This document shows positions 11,783 through 24,944 of a DNA stretch of 64,000 nt, one piece after another. Origin of the DNA: Heliocidaris erythrogramma. Taxonomy: Eukaryota > Echinodermata > Echinoidea > Camarodonta > Echinometridae. Position 1 is the stretch's first letter; each line of letters opens with the position of its first letter. Below the pieces are notes generated by a model, which saw only the letters and a program-made list of their open reading frames with translations, did no database searches and had not been told where the DNA came from. Both the position numbers and the translations under genes were made by a program. The stretch is from positions 39,415,850-39,479,849 of the forward strand of contig CM046858.1 of the NCBI GenBank assembly GCA_025617745.1, written 5' to 3'.

Positions 11783-12660
11783 AGTAGTGAGATGCATATC
11801 TTATCCAAAGATACATTTTTTTGGGTGAATTTAGTGGATTTTCCACCGAAAAGGGGGTCACTTTCTTACCCTGATTGATCGATCGGAGTTATTTAAGTTT
11901 TCCAGCAAGTGTACAAAAATTGACCGACACTTGACCGTGATTGCTAGGCTATTACTGCAGCTCCATTAGCATAGATGCATTCCGTTCTCCATGGCGGCAT
12001 CAGAGGAGGGAGAGGGGGCGGAGAGAACATCTGGTAACCCAGGATACCAGTATAATCAGGGCTGCCCTATTTCTTTGTCACTGCATGTGTAGACGCATTG
12101 AGATTAATGTTTAAATCAAATCACATGCATAATTGAAGGTGGATTCTTAGACATGTGGTATCAATGCTCAAACCAAATTATATATGCACAACTGAAGGTG
12201 AATTCTTAAACATTTTTATGCCGTCTCCTACGGTTAAGTTGATTCAGGGATGTCGCTAAATCATAAAAAAAAAATGGGTGGTTGGTACTGCTTCATATAA
12301 TGTTTCTGTTCGGCAACCAGAAAAGTACTACAAATTAATGGAATGCAAACTTTTGTTTCTCCAAGAGAGAGGAAGAAAGAGAAAATTCAGTGTCGCAAGA
12401 AAGGGGGGGGGGGGGCACAATCTAGATACAGTTTGTTGGCGCATTTTAAAGATTTATTTGAAAAAGTGAAATACGCTTCTGATATAAATACATGTACCTG
12501 TATATACTATAATTAAAATGAGTCTTAAAATAAAACTTCACTTTGGAACTTTGAATATAATCATGCTTGTTATTTGTGGGATGAAAGATGATTTGTTTAC
12601 AAATTCATAGTTTTTGAATACATATCTGAGTGTATATTTTGTACTTTGATAGGCCTGCTG
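11783..12660. other. Noncoding DNA
   Basis: Nothing gene-like was recognised. A run of about 13 G followed by CACAATCTAGATACA at 12402-12430 resembles G-tract/CACAATC text at 32318-32345, suggesting a shared decayed element. Confidence 0.45.
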
Positions 12661-12662
12661 CC

Positions 12663-13418
12663 TACAGCAGATTAAATTGTGACGTCACTATACTTGAGTG
12701 GATGATTAGAGAATTATTGTAAGACATCGTTCATATGAGAAAGTTTCTATTAACGATATCTGATTAAAAATTATTTGATGCAAAGCGTAATGAAATGTTG
12801 CTCCAACCCAATTGCAGGGAGAAGCAACTAAAAAGGATTAATAATTGGGTTAATCTCATGCGCTTTTTGTTTTCAAAACAAACTCGTTCATAGTTCATAC
12901 TGCAAAATTGAGTGTGCAACGAGTAAGGCCAGTCGTAAACATTTCAAGAAAATCTCCAATCGTGAAATATCATGACCAAGCCTTTCTCACCCATTTCAAT
13001 TTCTGGACAGCCTTTTCAATTGTTACAGTGCCCAATTTGCAACAGCAGTTTAAATTGTGACGTCACTATACTTGAGTGGATGATTAGAGAATTATTGTAA
13101 GACATCGTTCATATGAGAAAGTTTCTATTAACGATATCTGATTAAAAATTATTTGATGCAAAGCGTAATGAAATGTTGCTCCAACCCAATTGCAGGGAGA
13201 AGCAACTAAAAAGGATTAATAATTGGGTTAATCTCATGCGCTTTTTGTTTTCAAAACAAACTCGTTCATAGTTCATACTGCAAAATTGAGTGTGCAACGA
13301 GTAAGGCCAGTCGTAAACATTTCAAGAAAATCTCCAATCGTGAAATATCATGACCAAGCCTTTCTCACCCATTTCAATTTCTGGACAGCCTTTTCAATTG
13401 TTACAGTGCCCAATTTGC
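12663..13418. repeat. 378-bp tandem duplication (two units)
   Basis: Units 12663-13040 and 13041-13418 are nearly identical along their whole length. For example GTGACGTCACTATACTTGAG occurs at both copies exactly 378 bases apart, and both end CAGTGCCCAATTTGC. The first bases differ slightly (CTACAGCAGATT versus CAACAGCAGTTT). The junction is at CAGCAG. The near-identity implies a recent event or an assembly duplication. Each unit contains a CRE-like TGACGTCA octamer, function unknown. Confidence 0.9.
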
Positions 13419-13718
13419 ATCTTTATTTAAAACGCAATTTTACAGCAAATCGATTAACTACTGACGCTTTTCAAATTTTTTCAAAATTGTTTACTATAGG
13501 ATAATATTCACCTCTCTCTACTGGAAACGTACTTAAAATGTAGCTTAGCAGCAAGAGACAACAATTTAAACAAGAGTGCTTGAGCAATTAGATGAACCGT
13601 GATATGAATATTTCTCAAGGCTTGAAGGAATACTTGCCCGGAAAGCTCTGACTGAGACATCTTGGTGTCTTCAAAAAATTAACAATTAATGTTAGCTTTA
13701 GTTTATTTTATATATTCA

Positions 13719-13724
13719 TTTTAC

Positions 13725-13778
<54 letters not shown>

Positions 13779-13802
13779 CAATTTTGCTTGGGGGGGGGGG
13801 GG
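13719..13802. repeat. (ATT)n microsatellite followed by poly-G
   Basis: About 19 ATT triplets at 13722-13779 and a run of about 13 G at 13790-13802. A poly-Tyr reading frame over it is an artefact. Confidence 0.85.
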
Positions 13803-13829
13803 TTGGAAGTGCAGCATTGCTACAATCCG

Positions 13830-15135
13830 TTTGTTCTTACCATTATCACCACAATTACTGGCTATCACCCATCATCACCAGCACCATCATCTCATAACAA
13901 AATTACCGGCTACCACCAATCATCACCACCAGCACTATCGCTACTTAACACAATGCTTCCACCAGTCATCACCATTAGCACCACCATCATCACTTAATCC
14001 AGTTATTGGCTATCACCAGTCATCACCATCAGCACCATCACCACCTAACAAAATCAATGGCTACCACGAATCATCACCACCAGCACCATCGCCACTTAAA
14101 GGGATATACTCAACCGCAGATTGTGGAGGTTTTTTGCCGCGAGAGGGCACGCGTGATCGTTACCTGATCATGCCGTTGCCCCGCGGGAGCGAACTTCGAA
14201 CAGGCTGTTCGCCGCGCAACATGCACGCTCCGCTTGAACTCGAGCTCTCGTGCGAGATTCGGCCGGCTTCGTGCAGTCCGAAAAGTAATCCTAGTAGTCC
14301 AACGGACGCGTTCGACACACAAACTTTGTGTACGAGTGAATGGGGCTTATGCAATCCTGACTTTCCCCACGACCGCCTGGTGGCGTATCCCTTTAACATA
14401 ACTGATGGCTGTCACCAATCATCACTACCAGACAAGTACCATCAATACCTAACACGATAACTGGATATCGGCATCAAGCACCATTACCATAACCACCGTC
14501 AACCACCCTCAGTATTACCATCAATGCCAAACACTAATCACCATAAAACATTATCATTATATAATAACTATTACCACATGCACCATCACCGTCAAACACA
14601 ATTACCACTACCACCACCTCTACAATTACCACCGCCTATCATCGACAATAATTTACCATCAAGACCGAAAACCAATCAACATCCCCACCACCACCATCAC
14701 CATCAAACACCCCTACCGTTACTATACCACTATCAGTCACCATCACCGCCACAAAAACCAACACCAATCACAATCACTATTACCATGAAACACCATTGCC
14801 ATCAGTCTCACCGCCACTAATCATAAACACTATTACAATAAAACACCATTGCCATCACTCTCACCACCCCAATCACCATGAAACACCATTACCACGGCCA
14901 TATTTGGCACCATCATGAACACCACCACCACCGTCACCATAACCATCAACCTTCACCGCCACCACCATCACCAACACTACCAGCACCACAACTACCATAT
15001 GCACCACCACTATCACCACCATCACTATACCATCACCACCACCACTAGCACCACCACCACCACCACCACCATCACCATCACCAGCATTATCATCATTACC
15101 ACCACCACCACCACCATCACCACCACATCCATCAA
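13830..15135. repeat. ACC/ATC-rich minisatellite
   Basis: Over a kilobase of loosely repeated ATCACCA, CACCACCAT and related words on the + strand. At first the period is about 60-65 bases (GGCTATCACCCATCATCACC-like units, 13855-14095), then it becomes a simple triplet array near 14990-15130. Frames through it read as His/Thr/Pro-rich protein, and Gly/Asp-rich on the other strand. There is no start context, no splice signal and no domain, so I treat it as non-coding satellite. A TTAA MITE interrupts it at 14100-14392. Confidence 0.75.
14100..14392 (+). mobile_element. 293-bp TTAA MITE, family B, copy 1
   Basis: Begins AGGGATATACTCAACCGCAG and ends GTGGCGTATCCCT, flanked by TTAA at 14096-14099 and 14393-14396. 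The interior is GC-rich, unlike the surrounding satellite, and is strongly similar along its full length to 40573-40866. TTAA duplication is the piggyBac signature; the terminal inverted match is only about 7 bases (AGGGATA/TATCCCT). It is noncoding. Confidence 0.85.
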
Positions 15136-17189
15136 TCACGATCATCAGGAGAATCTTCACGTGCCTCGGATGTCCTTCACATTTTCCGCCAATCATTTCT
15201 GTCAATATCGCTTGAACTGTAGCCCTTTTCCTCATCTCATTAACCCCACCGGGTTAGCGTGCCATGTTTGCAAGTTTCCGCTTCAGGTTTCATGGTAAAC
15301 GGGGCATTGTTTGGTCGAGCGTTAACGTAATTGAAGCCACCGTATCTCTTCAATGTTCGTCTAATTACGTTTGTCTGGGCACGATCACAGGTTAGAGCCT
15401 CCCTTCATTTTTCCTTCGTTGAGCAAAATGTGATTTCTCTTGAGATATACAAAGGACATGAAGGAAGGATTCCTGGGATAACATTAATGTAATTCTTTCA
15501 GCGAGGAATTAAAAAGAAGGCAAGGGCATTGATTCCCCCAAATTCTGACAAGCAAGAAAAAAAAAGGAAGAAAGAAATAAAACAGATAATTAAAGAGAAA
15601 TAAATAATGAAGTTAACATTTAAAGAAACAGAGTTACTATTATTTTTCGTAACTGATATTTGCTCAAAATATATTGGGAAACTGAAAATGCATGAACAAA
15701 AAACAACAACACAAAAACACACACACAAAAAAAAAAACACACAAAAAAAATCAAACGGAGAACAAAACAAAACAAAACAAGAGAGGGAGAGAGAAATTAA
15801 AAAAAATAATATTCAGTTGCCTTTGGGACGAAAATTTGACGTTTTTGCGATCCGCCATTGATTTACAACACATGACAATTAACACAACTTAAAATGAAGT
15901 GGTCATTTCCAAGGATAACTTGAGCAATGGAAATCGATGTATTCTTTTTTGTTTGCCTTTCCATTGAGTTGATAAATGAATTAGGTCTTCCTCACACACA
16001 CACACACACATATCTATGTTTTCTATTGTTCGAATTTCAACCGATGACTCCACTATTGAATTGCGTCACAAAATTCATTGACGGAATAAACCTCACCAAT
16101 TGTTGACAACCGATGACCTATTGAATTACTACCGATGACCCATTGTTCTCTTTGTTCGATGTCATCGGTTTGAATGAGTAAACATGTACAAATCTATCAT
16201 CCATATTAAGTTGAGAGAATCAATCTAGGTTAATGGACTATTCCTAATGTGAATAGAGGAGGACCGTTTTGTTAATGGGGCCTCTCGTAAATATTGTTAA
16301 CTATGCAGGTGGTATTACTGGCATGATTGGGTTGAGCGCGTTCAGGTGTTTGAATTCTAGCGGAAGGGTCATTTTTCTTGATGAACAAGCGCGTGAATGA
16401 CGATCCATGCACTTTCCAAAAATAGTCAATACTTAGTACGAGTAACGGCTATTGAAACAATTTTGTTTGTCTTTCTCGTTTATGATTTTCAATTAGGTTG
16501 ATACACGGTCAGTAGTTTTGCCACAGTTACACCGACGAGATCGATACCAGACCGAACAAAATATTACATGTCCCTGGATGGGTAAGAATCGATCGGTTTT
16601 GGAGTCGGTTTCGCAATGTGACTGAGGTATTACGTACCACTAATGGTGACCTGTGTATCTATTGCACTATTGCATGTCTTATCTAAATATTGCGTATGTA
16701 CAATGTATAGAACCTGTAAAATCCCCAAACCCTATTTTGCCAGATTTTTATCGATTTTGAAGACTGCAAATCGCCTATAATATTATTGTGCAGGTGCAAT
16801 GGTTTCCCGCAAAGTGGAATCACAAGTGAATAATATATGGTGGAAATAATTGAGATGAGTGGCTGCCATCTGAATTATTTTTTGATTCTCTTATTTTTGT
16901 TATTGTTGCGAAGAAAATACTACAATGGATATAAAGTTAATAATTTTGTTGAGGTTGTGTGATATATACATCCAAAACTTTAAAAGACATTCACTTTGTT
17001 TTCTTATAACTGTATCACTTGTAATGTCTAAAATGCAATATAGCATATTGTGTTTTTTTTAATGGATAACTCACCCTGGAAGTGAATTCGCGTAAAAGTT
17101 TTATTTTCCAGCATGATTTGCTTGAGCACTCGTAGCCTCCATACCGTAAATAAAACCTTTTGAAGAAGCGTTTAGGTATCATTCATGTA
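15136..17189. other. Noncoding DNA
   Basis: No recognised gene. Contains A-rich simple sequence at about 15680-15800, an (AC)n at about 15992-16009, and several CCGATGACC/CCGATGACT words at 16035-16170. Nothing supports an exon. Confidence 0.5.
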
Positions 17190-17509
17190 TACTGTGAACC
17201 ACGAGGTCCGGGGTTCGAATCCCACCGCAGCACTAGCGTCCTTTGGCAAGACGTTAATCTACATTTGCCACTCTCCACCCAGGTGTTAAATGGGTACCCG
17301 GTAGGATGCGAAAGTTAATTTCGTTTGTTTAACAATTTGAGCCACTGTACTGCTCTTGCTGGAATACTCCCCAGGGAGCGGATAAAGTGCACACATTGTG
17401 TGCGGGCATGTCAGAATCCGATGACCGGGGTAATAATATATCAGCGCTTTGATCCAGTTTGGGAAAGGCGCTTTATAAATGCCAGGTATTATTATTATTA
17501 TTATTATTC
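17190..17509 (+). mobile_element. tRNA-derived SINE with ATT tail
   Basis: B-box GGGGTTCGAATCCCACC at 17210-17226, then CTTTGGCAAGACGTTAATC, ACCCAGGTGTTAAATGGGTA, GGAAAGGCGCTTTATAAATG and an (ATT)n tail at 17487-17509. The A-box region is diverged. This is the clearest body and tail of the family in the window. Confidence 0.8.
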
Positions 17510-18391
17510 ATGGAAATAACGCTAGCTCACTCCGACCCTAATATAAGGATCAAAGTTTAACGAGGATATGTTACTTTCAAATTTGTTGATTAAAGATAAA
17601 CGTATTTTACTACATATTCAAGCTGCGACATACGTTTCAAATTAGAGACAATATTCTGGAAAGATAAAGGCATCAAAAGATAAAATTTTGTATTAATAAA
17701 TTTTTAAAAAAGTAACGAATATATCGAGGGATTCGATCTAACCTGCAACTTTACTACTTTAGAAAATTCCAGAAATGAATACGCGTTTACGGTGGTTAAT
17801 AATAATTTACAGTACACTAATACACGATGAAGTGAAATAGTAAATAGTTAAAACATACGACGTTTCTTTAAATTAGTGAAAATAATCATTATAACGTCCG
17901 AAAATTTTTAACGACTTCAACCGACGCTCGTGATGGAATGCTTTCAGTAACCCAAAGAAATGCTGTTTTTGCTAATTTTGGATAAGAAAAGACCAATCTG
18001 TCACAATTCTAAAGGGATGTTAGATGAATGTGATTATAGGCACATGTGGGAGAGCGCATCCCTGTAGAGATGAAAACGAATCGAATTATAGGTCTATGTA
18101 TTATTGGCAAGTGAGGTCGTCATGAGGACGATACGCGAGGAGATGATCGTAATAATAATTGAGTGCTCTAGATTTTAAAGTGAATTCAAAAGAATGACAG
18201 TGGTTAATTGATTATTGATCCCCAGTACGCAAATCTACATAGGGGTGATTAATTTTTAAGTATTAACGGTGCATGAAAGTACGTGCATGACAGGAAAATA
18301 ATAGTCTGAAAAGGCAATGACATTTTGCATTTTACCATCTTTATAATTTCACTTAGAAATCGGAAAGCGTTTTAAAAGCGAGAGGTTTATA
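17510..18391. other. Noncoding DNA
   Basis: AT-rich; no exon or repeat was recognised. Confidence 0.5.
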
Positions 18392-18395
18392 TTAA

Positions 18396-18992
18396 AGGGG
18401 TACTCCGGCCTAAAAATAATATTAATTGAATGAATAGAGTAAAATTAAACAAGCAAAACACTGAAAATTTTATCGAAATCCGATAAAAAATAACGAAGTT
18501 ATTGAATTTTTAAGTTTTGCATTATTTTGGGAAACAGTTCTATGCATGTCATCATGAATATGTAATGATGAGCTGATGATGTCACGTCCCCACTTTCCTT
18601 TTTTAACTATATTACATGAAATCTTCATTATTTCATTTTTTCATACATGTCTATAAAAAATATCTTGTAACAAAATAAGTTACAGCAATGATAAACTTAC
18701 ACATTAAATAAGGAGTCAGTCCTTTTAGTTATAGGCTTGGAGCAGAAAATTTGAATAATTGCAATTTCAGATAATAAAATACAAAAGAAAAAGTGGGGAT
18801 ATGACATCATCAGCTCACTCACTGCATATTCATGATGACGTGCATATCACCGTTTTACCAAAATAATGCAAAACTTAAAAATTCCATAACTTCATTATTT
18901 TTCATCCGATTTCGATGAAATTTTCGGTGATTTGTTTGTTTAATTTTACTCTATTTATTCAATTCATATTAATTTCAGGCCGGAGTACCCCT
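18396..18992 (+). mobile_element. 597-bp hairpin TTAA MITE, family A, copy 1
   Basis: Begins AGGGGTACTCCGGCCT and ends AGGCCGGAGTACCCCT, flanked by TTAA (18392-18395, 18993-18996). The two halves are inverted, imperfect copies of about 200 bases: GAATAGAGTAAAATTAAAC is answered by GTTTAATTTTACTCTATTTA. A unique centre lies around TTACAGCAATGATAAAC. Other copies are at 35568-36170 and 49807-50408. It has no coding capacity. Confidence 0.9.
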
Positions 18993-18996
18993 TTAA

Positions 18997-19685
18997 TAAT
19001 GGTATCCATTGTAGAGATAAAGGGATCTCAGTATGTAGAGGATAGACACAAGAAATTGATATGTATAAAGCGGAATTGGGGTAATAATAGTATTTGATGT
19101 GTATTACTATGAGATTACAACTGCAGTTATTTTAATTGCATTCTCGCTGGCACTGGTCTTAACATTTTACTTCACGCCTCAGTGGGTGGGTGTGCGCGCG
19201 GGTGTGCGTGTGTTTGAGAGTGACAGAGAGGGAGAAGGGATGGGATAGAGATTTAAAAAGAAAACAGAGGCAGAGATCGAAAGATCTGACTGCACTTTTG
19301 GACTTAAGGGGGTACGGGGTAACCGGCCCATGCCCCCTATAAAAACCATGGAGCTATTACACATTTATGTATAACTCCATGTTAACACCCAATTGGCATA
19401 CCTTACATACACAACCCAAGATATGCCTCATTTCGATTCCTTTGCCCCACAGACACCTGAAAAATGTGATAACCTTTTTTTTTGTCAGAGATTTTTCGGA
19501 ACTGTGCCCCCTTTCTTTTACAAAATTCTGGATCCGCTCCTGCTTGATCTCACCGAAGCTCAAGATGAATCAGAATGGGCCTAATATTAAAGTTTGATGC
19601 TTGATTGAATGAACTCAATAAGCACAAACGGACATGATAACACCATGTACTTCACCATAGTGCCTGAATATTGCTCAGATTCCTC
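18997..19685. other. Noncoding DNA
   Basis: A GT/GA-rich stretch at about 19185-19235. A phrase near 19310-19345 (GGGGGTACGGGGTAACCGGC, then CCCATGCCCCC) resembles decayed transposon ends. No gene was recognised. Confidence 0.45.
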
Positions 19686-20500
19686 CCAAAACACCTTTTG
19701 AAATTTCATAAGCAAGGTAAGTATCGATTAATGACGGGGGCATTCGTCTGTTAGCATGCTGAGTGGCCGATTTTAGGACAGTATTTCCTTTTCTACTTGT
19801 TATAAGTCACCTCACTTTGATCATCCATGTTGAATGCCGTTAAATCTATGAATTTTTAAACAAGTAAGTCGGGTCGAAAATACATCATGAAAACTGAAAT
19901 TGAAGGGGCCGTTATTATTTCAGATATTCCAATGAGCATGCTGAGTGTGTGAAAGTGCCAGAGAATGCGAATTTCCGATAGGGCCTCTCCTACAAAATGC
20001 GGGGTCGGCGATTCAAGAGGCGTCAGTGGATCCCTTCTTTATGCAAAATGATCGAGGTCGTCGCCCCCTCCCCAAAGTTTGAAAATAGCCAGAGGAATTG
20101 GGCTAAATGATGATTTAACGCTGTCAACCACATTCAGAGAAAAGATCAGACTTTGATTTGCCTGTGTGATCAAAAGTGCTCTAAAATGCAAAATTTCGAG
20201 CTACAAAATGCATGGATTTCTTGGGTATGATATTATGTTCCTCAGAGCATTGTTCTAATTACCTAAAAAAACAGCTCTTATCATTCTTCATACGAAAGAG
20301 GAGATATCGACAAATGACGGGACCTTAGTAGTTTAGTTGCCCCATTTCATTTCTTTAAGAAAAAAATACGATACGTCACATCACTTTGATCGCCCATGTT
20401 GAATGCCGTTATAAATCAATCAATCTTTTAAAACTGCATGCAGGATCGAAGATTATCGTCAAAACTGACCTTGAAAGGGCCATTTTCTCCTGCTAAATGT
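19686..20500. repeat. Diverged direct duplication, about 569-bp offset
   Basis: The text around 19695-19930 recurs, diverged, around 20285-20490: ATCGATTAATGACGGG versus ATCGACAAATGACGGG, CACTTTGATCATCCATGTTG versus CACTTTGATCGCCCATGTTG, and CTGAAATTGAAGGGGCCGTT versus CTGACCTTGAAAGGGCCATT. It is an old duplication or two copies of one repeat, with no coding content recognised. Confidence 0.65.
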
Positions 20501-21829
20501 CTTTGCTTGATTTTGTTTTCAAGAACATAAGAGAAAAAAAACACACTTCACTTCGAAAATAACTCAGGAAATTTACTTGAAAAAACTGTGAAGCCAATAT
20601 GAAATGAAGACATCTATCGACAGAGGTGGTGACCTCATCGAAGCCAGGAAAGAAATGAAATGGAGCAGAAAAACACCTCAAGCATGTTTCAAAAAAGATT
20701 GGTGGATTTTAACCAAAAGGGAGAGAGGATCTGATGTTCAAGTGATTTATTTTTTACGCTAAATTAACTATATACGTCACATATTGCAAAGAAAAATCAA
20801 ACAGTGTACTGTCTTATATAGGCAGAACTGATATAAGCAATTTAATGATAATCGGAGAATTACAGACACGATATAGGGGCCAACGTTGTGAAATGAAATC
20901 GCATAGACCCATAGGGGTTCGAGGGAGGGGGTGGGGGCTGAAATTTTGAAATTTGCAATGTTACGTAACTGTCACCTTGTCTCCGGATAGCTGGATGGTC
21001 TATTTTTAATTATTTATATCTTATCCAGTATCTTTTGATCACGAAATTACATTGTTACTATAATAAAGTATGAACGAAGTAGTTACCATAGTAACACGCA
21101 GAATATCTCAATGACTAATCATGTACACTTTATGAGAACGCCATTAAATCAACCAGAACGCTCTCTTGTGTATTATTGATGGATTTATTTTGGTTATAAC
21201 AAAATGAAGAAAATGGAGATAAGACATTGATTGTATGACAAAACCAACTGAAATATATAATAGTATGCTAATAACATAATACCGGTATTAAGAAGGCCAA
21301 TTCCGAATAATGATGTAGTGTTCTGTTTCATTTTCGGAATTATGAACTTTCGGAAAAACGACGTGGCACCGCATTTAGTAGTGGTAACTTTCTTGAATAA
21401 AGAAACATAATGAAAGGAAATGAATGAATATTCTCTCATTTCTTTTCAATATATCTCCGCTTGTCTATACAATAGAACAACCTATTTATTAGGGATTTAT
21501 CAATTGTCTCAAAATGTCATGAGTTCCAGTTACTTCTAACTTTAATATTGTTTATCCAATTAGCGGACAAGTAATTGACTATTTATATAACCTTTTCGAT
21601 ATAACCTAGTTTCGGCCTTATAATGACGTACTTGTGCTATGATTGGGCATTCGCCTTTGTTTCTATCTGAAAATAGTTAATTAACTCTCGCGACTCCCAC
21701 TGTTTTTATAATATGTCCTGGATAACATAATTTAGAAAATCGATTTAACTTCTTCTATAATATATTTCGTTATATTTTGAATTGATGTGCAGATAGTTTT
21801 CATAATTTGGGTGCGAGAGAAAGAACGAC

Positions 21830-21830
<1 letters not shown>
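20501..21830. other. Noncoding DNA
   Basis: No gene was recognised. A short copy of the ATTATGAACTTTCGGA repeat lies at 21300-21365. Confidence 0.45.
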
Positions 21831-21873
<43 letters not shown>

Positions 21874-22015
21874 ACGAGAGAGAAAAAGTAAGGGAGAGAG
21901 GTAAAGTTAAAAAATAGAGGGAGAGACATTTAGGAGAGACAGTCAGAGAAAGAAAGAGAGGGAGAGAGAGAGAGAGAGAGCGTGAGCAGGAATAAGGGAG
22001 AGAGAGTAAGATAGA
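21831..22015. repeat. (TA)n and (GA)n microsatellites
   Basis: (AT)n at about 21833-21870 and GA-rich sequence at 21880-22010, including pure (GA)n at 21961-21981. Confidence 0.85.
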
Positions 22016-22384
22016 GGTGCGTTATTAGCTGAATTTTCATCATTTATATTTCAAAGGGTTGTGAATCGTGTTTGACACATGTTTCTGCTCAAAAGCATCA
22101 TAATACCAGGATTTAAGAGGAAATATTGTGGTAATAAAATATTTTATTTACATATAGTTAAATAGAAATGTTGAATCTGTCCTTGTAATTTGTAGCTACA
22201 TGCTCGTGCTAATGCAACCGCTTTTATCAATTATTTGCGATGAGAATCTATAGTAAATGCAAAAACAAAATCTAATACTCTGTGCATATTTGTGATCAAA
22301 TGAAATAAATATAAAGCAACTCATGTAGTGGGCGTTATGATGGCCTCAACAGATTTATGTGGCCTGAATGATTGGTCCAACTTT

Positions 22385-22540
22385 CTCTTCGTATTTCGAA
22401 TATGAGGTCATTTGAAGAGCAATTTTTAAGGGACATCAATTATTATATGATGGTCTTCCAAACTAAAATAAAAACAAATGAGAAAGCTCACAAATCATTT
22501 TTCACCTTTCACAGAACTCAACCTTCCATTTAATCTTTAA
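22385..22540 (+). mobile_element. Fragment of large-hairpin repeat (family C)
   Basis: TTTCGAATATGAGGTCATTT, GAAGAGCAATTTTTAAGGGA and GAAAGCTCACAAATCATTTT match the left arm of the large hairpins at 40037-41303 and 63036-63853. Only about 150 bases remain. Confidence 0.6.
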
Positions 22541-23010
22541 CTTCGCAGGTAATTATAGTTTTGCTATCCAGAGTAGATATGAACAGAACGCGGTAGGTTT
22601 CTTACATGCATAGGTAATGAACAAGTACTTTGTAAAATCTTTAGTCCTTCATCATTTTATGGAAATATTTCGATTCGCTTAATTTATTGATTATGATGTA
22701 AACAAAATCCTGTAGTCCCCGATATTTAGTCCATTTTTATCGCTGATGACACGTTTTTATACAGTACATTTTAATAGAGCGACTTTCTTACGTAGGTAGT
22801 AAATAGTTTGTAAAATCTCTATTCGTTCACCATACAAGGGTTGTCAACCTACACAGATTGATAACCGTGATATGTAATTTCGAGTCGCCGGGGTTCGATA
22901 TTGCGTAAATGAGATAGCCTTCAGTGGTATTAAAAACAAAATTTAAATATCAAAAAAAGTTTTTACAAAATTTCAATGCGTTCTCTTTTTCGACTGCATC
23001 CTTCGGATTG
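22541..23010. other. Noncoding DNA
   Basis: AT-rich, nothing recognised. Confidence 0.45.
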
Positions 23011-23014
23011 ATGT

Positions 23015-23420
23015 GCCATGACAGAAATTATTTAAGGGCTAAATTTATAACATTTTCCCCTTCAAATTGGCCAAAAAAAAAAAAACTTTTCTTTTAATGC
23101 TACATGGTTCTAATAACATGTAATGTCTTTGAAAATAACATACATGGCAAGGATCTTTGTCGAAAAGTTGAAAAAAATGCCAAATTTGACCCCAAAATTG
23201 ATTTTGAACCTCTCAGTGTGTAGCCAATTTCAGGATTTTAAAAAAATATTATAATTTTTAAAATTCCTTGCATCAAACGCAATATGGTCATACAACAATA
23301 ATGGACACAGTGTGTGGAGAAATTTTTGCCCTTTCTACTCATGCATCTGGTATATTTTTTAGGGCTCTGAATCAAAATTTATTGAGCCAAACCACAAAAT
23401 GTCTCGAAAGGGTTAAACTA
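23015..23420 (-). repeat. Dispersed repeat D, copy 1 (uninterrupted)
   Basis: In reverse complement this matches 61868-62755. Shared phrases include AATATACCAGATGCATGAGT, CACACTGTGTCCA and GAGAGGTTCAAAATCA. The other copy carries a 531-bp TTAA MITE at a point where this copy has a TTTTTTAAAATCCT-like sequence, so this serves as an empty-site comparison. The open frame at 23268-23573 on the plus strand is an artefact of the repeat. Confidence 0.75.
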
Positions 23421-23739
23421 TTGAAAAGAAATATCAGGGCCTTTTCTTTGAAACAAATTTTACAATGGGGGAAAAGCCCATTTAAAATTTCCATCAGGAT
23501 AGCCTTGGTAACTGCTGACAAATTATTATATACATTCGATTTCATTTGTTCTTTACTATTATCATGCTTATAGACAAATTGAAACTTTTTCTTTTAATAT
23601 CTGCTTGGTCGTAAATGTTCTCAATTTTTAACTCTCACCTCGATCTTTAAATGTTCTTGCAATGCGCCTTGACTGATAAAATGGAAAAATATATTTTATC
23701 ACAATTGATATCATTCAGTGGTGTATAATTGATAAATAA

Positions 23740-24540
23740 GGGGGGGGGGGGGGGTTGAGTGGATATTATAATTTTTTCCGAAAGTTCATAGTTCTGAATA
23801 TTAATTAGACCCCTATTTCATTGTCTGAATTAGGAACCTTCTGGATATGAACCGTATTTTATTTATTTTGTAATCATGCACCTTATTTGATTTTCGGGAT
23901 AATAGCCCTATTTCATTTTCGGATAAACGAATCTTCAGAATAATAAACATTGTCCCAAGGGGGGGGGGGGGACTTAGGAAGCTCCGTGTGCAGTAGGAAC
24001 ACTGCAATTGCGGGCCTTCATACAGGGGGCGTATCCCATGCTGGATACGCCACCGTCATACATCGATGTCAATTAAACATATGCAAAATCATGTATTGAT
24101 TAATAGAGTCCAATGCATGGGTAGTATAATGGTTTCCGGGCACCCATCTCGTGATCTGGTTTTGAATTGACAGTTGGGTGTTAATTGTTTGAGTGGTGCA
24201 TAATTATGTTCATGATTCATTGATAATCTGAAGACTATATCCAATAATAAAGCTTAGGGACCTCGGACTTTAATAAACGCTGTTAGCAAATCGCTTCAGG
24301 AATTTTCAAGTGTAGATGGAAGGGGGTTACCGACGTCAATCATTGTTATCACTATTCGGGTAATTTCACGGGAGCGGTTACGGAATTATGGAGCACGTTT
24401 TTGTTGCTATAAATGACATAGGTGACGAGATACCATTGATTAATATACTTCAAATGGGCAAGGATAAACCGGGGGGGGGGGGGGGGCCTTGTTTTTCCAA
24501 TGCCAGGAAAGAGGGGGGGGGGGGGGGGGGGTCATAATTC
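23740..24540. other. Noncoding DNA with several poly-G tracts
   Basis: G runs at about 23740-23754, 23960-23971, 24471-24486 and 24512-24531. The ATTATGAACC/TTCGG repeat lies between about 23785 and 23950. No gene was recognised. Confidence 0.5.
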
Positions 24541-24737
24541 CGAACATTCAATTTTGTTGCATAACTCCGACGGTTAAAATGAATGTCAGTAAGGATATAA
24601 AGATAATTTGTCTTCAAGCTCCCAAAATTATAGTAATAAAAATAATTCCAATACCTGAGCGTTCGGACGATTAAGTTATTCAAATATTGTAACCTGTGTC
24701 TTGAGAATATTTCTCGTTTTATTTTCTAGGCAAAGCG

Positions 24738-24944
24738 TACTCTCTGTAAAAAAAAGAAGAGTGAATTTTCACTCTATTTTCACTCCCCAGGGAGTCACGT
24801 CAGTAATCACTTGTTTAGGAGTGAATATTGAGTGAATATCGAGTGCTCTCTAAAAAGAAAAGAGTGCTTGTCACTCTATTTTCAGTCTATTTTCACTCGC
24901 CCGAGGAGTCACGCCAGTGATCACTCGATTTTTTTTAGAGAGTA
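24738..24944. mobile_element. 207-bp TACTCTCT MITE, copy 1
   Basis: Starts TACTCTCTGTAAAAAAAA and ends TTTTTTTTAGAGAGTA. The interior alternates GAGTGAAT/TTCACTC words and two GGAGTCACG-CAGT blocks. Full relatives are at 40219-40422 and 46679-46895. TA at both ends suggests a Tc1/mariner-type TA target. Confidence 0.8.

Noticed and set aside
13831-15298. Long open frames giving His/Thr/Pro-rich protein
   Set aside because: They are translations of an ACC/ATC satellite interrupted by a TTAA MITE. There is no start context, splice signal or domain, and the frames are open on both strands.
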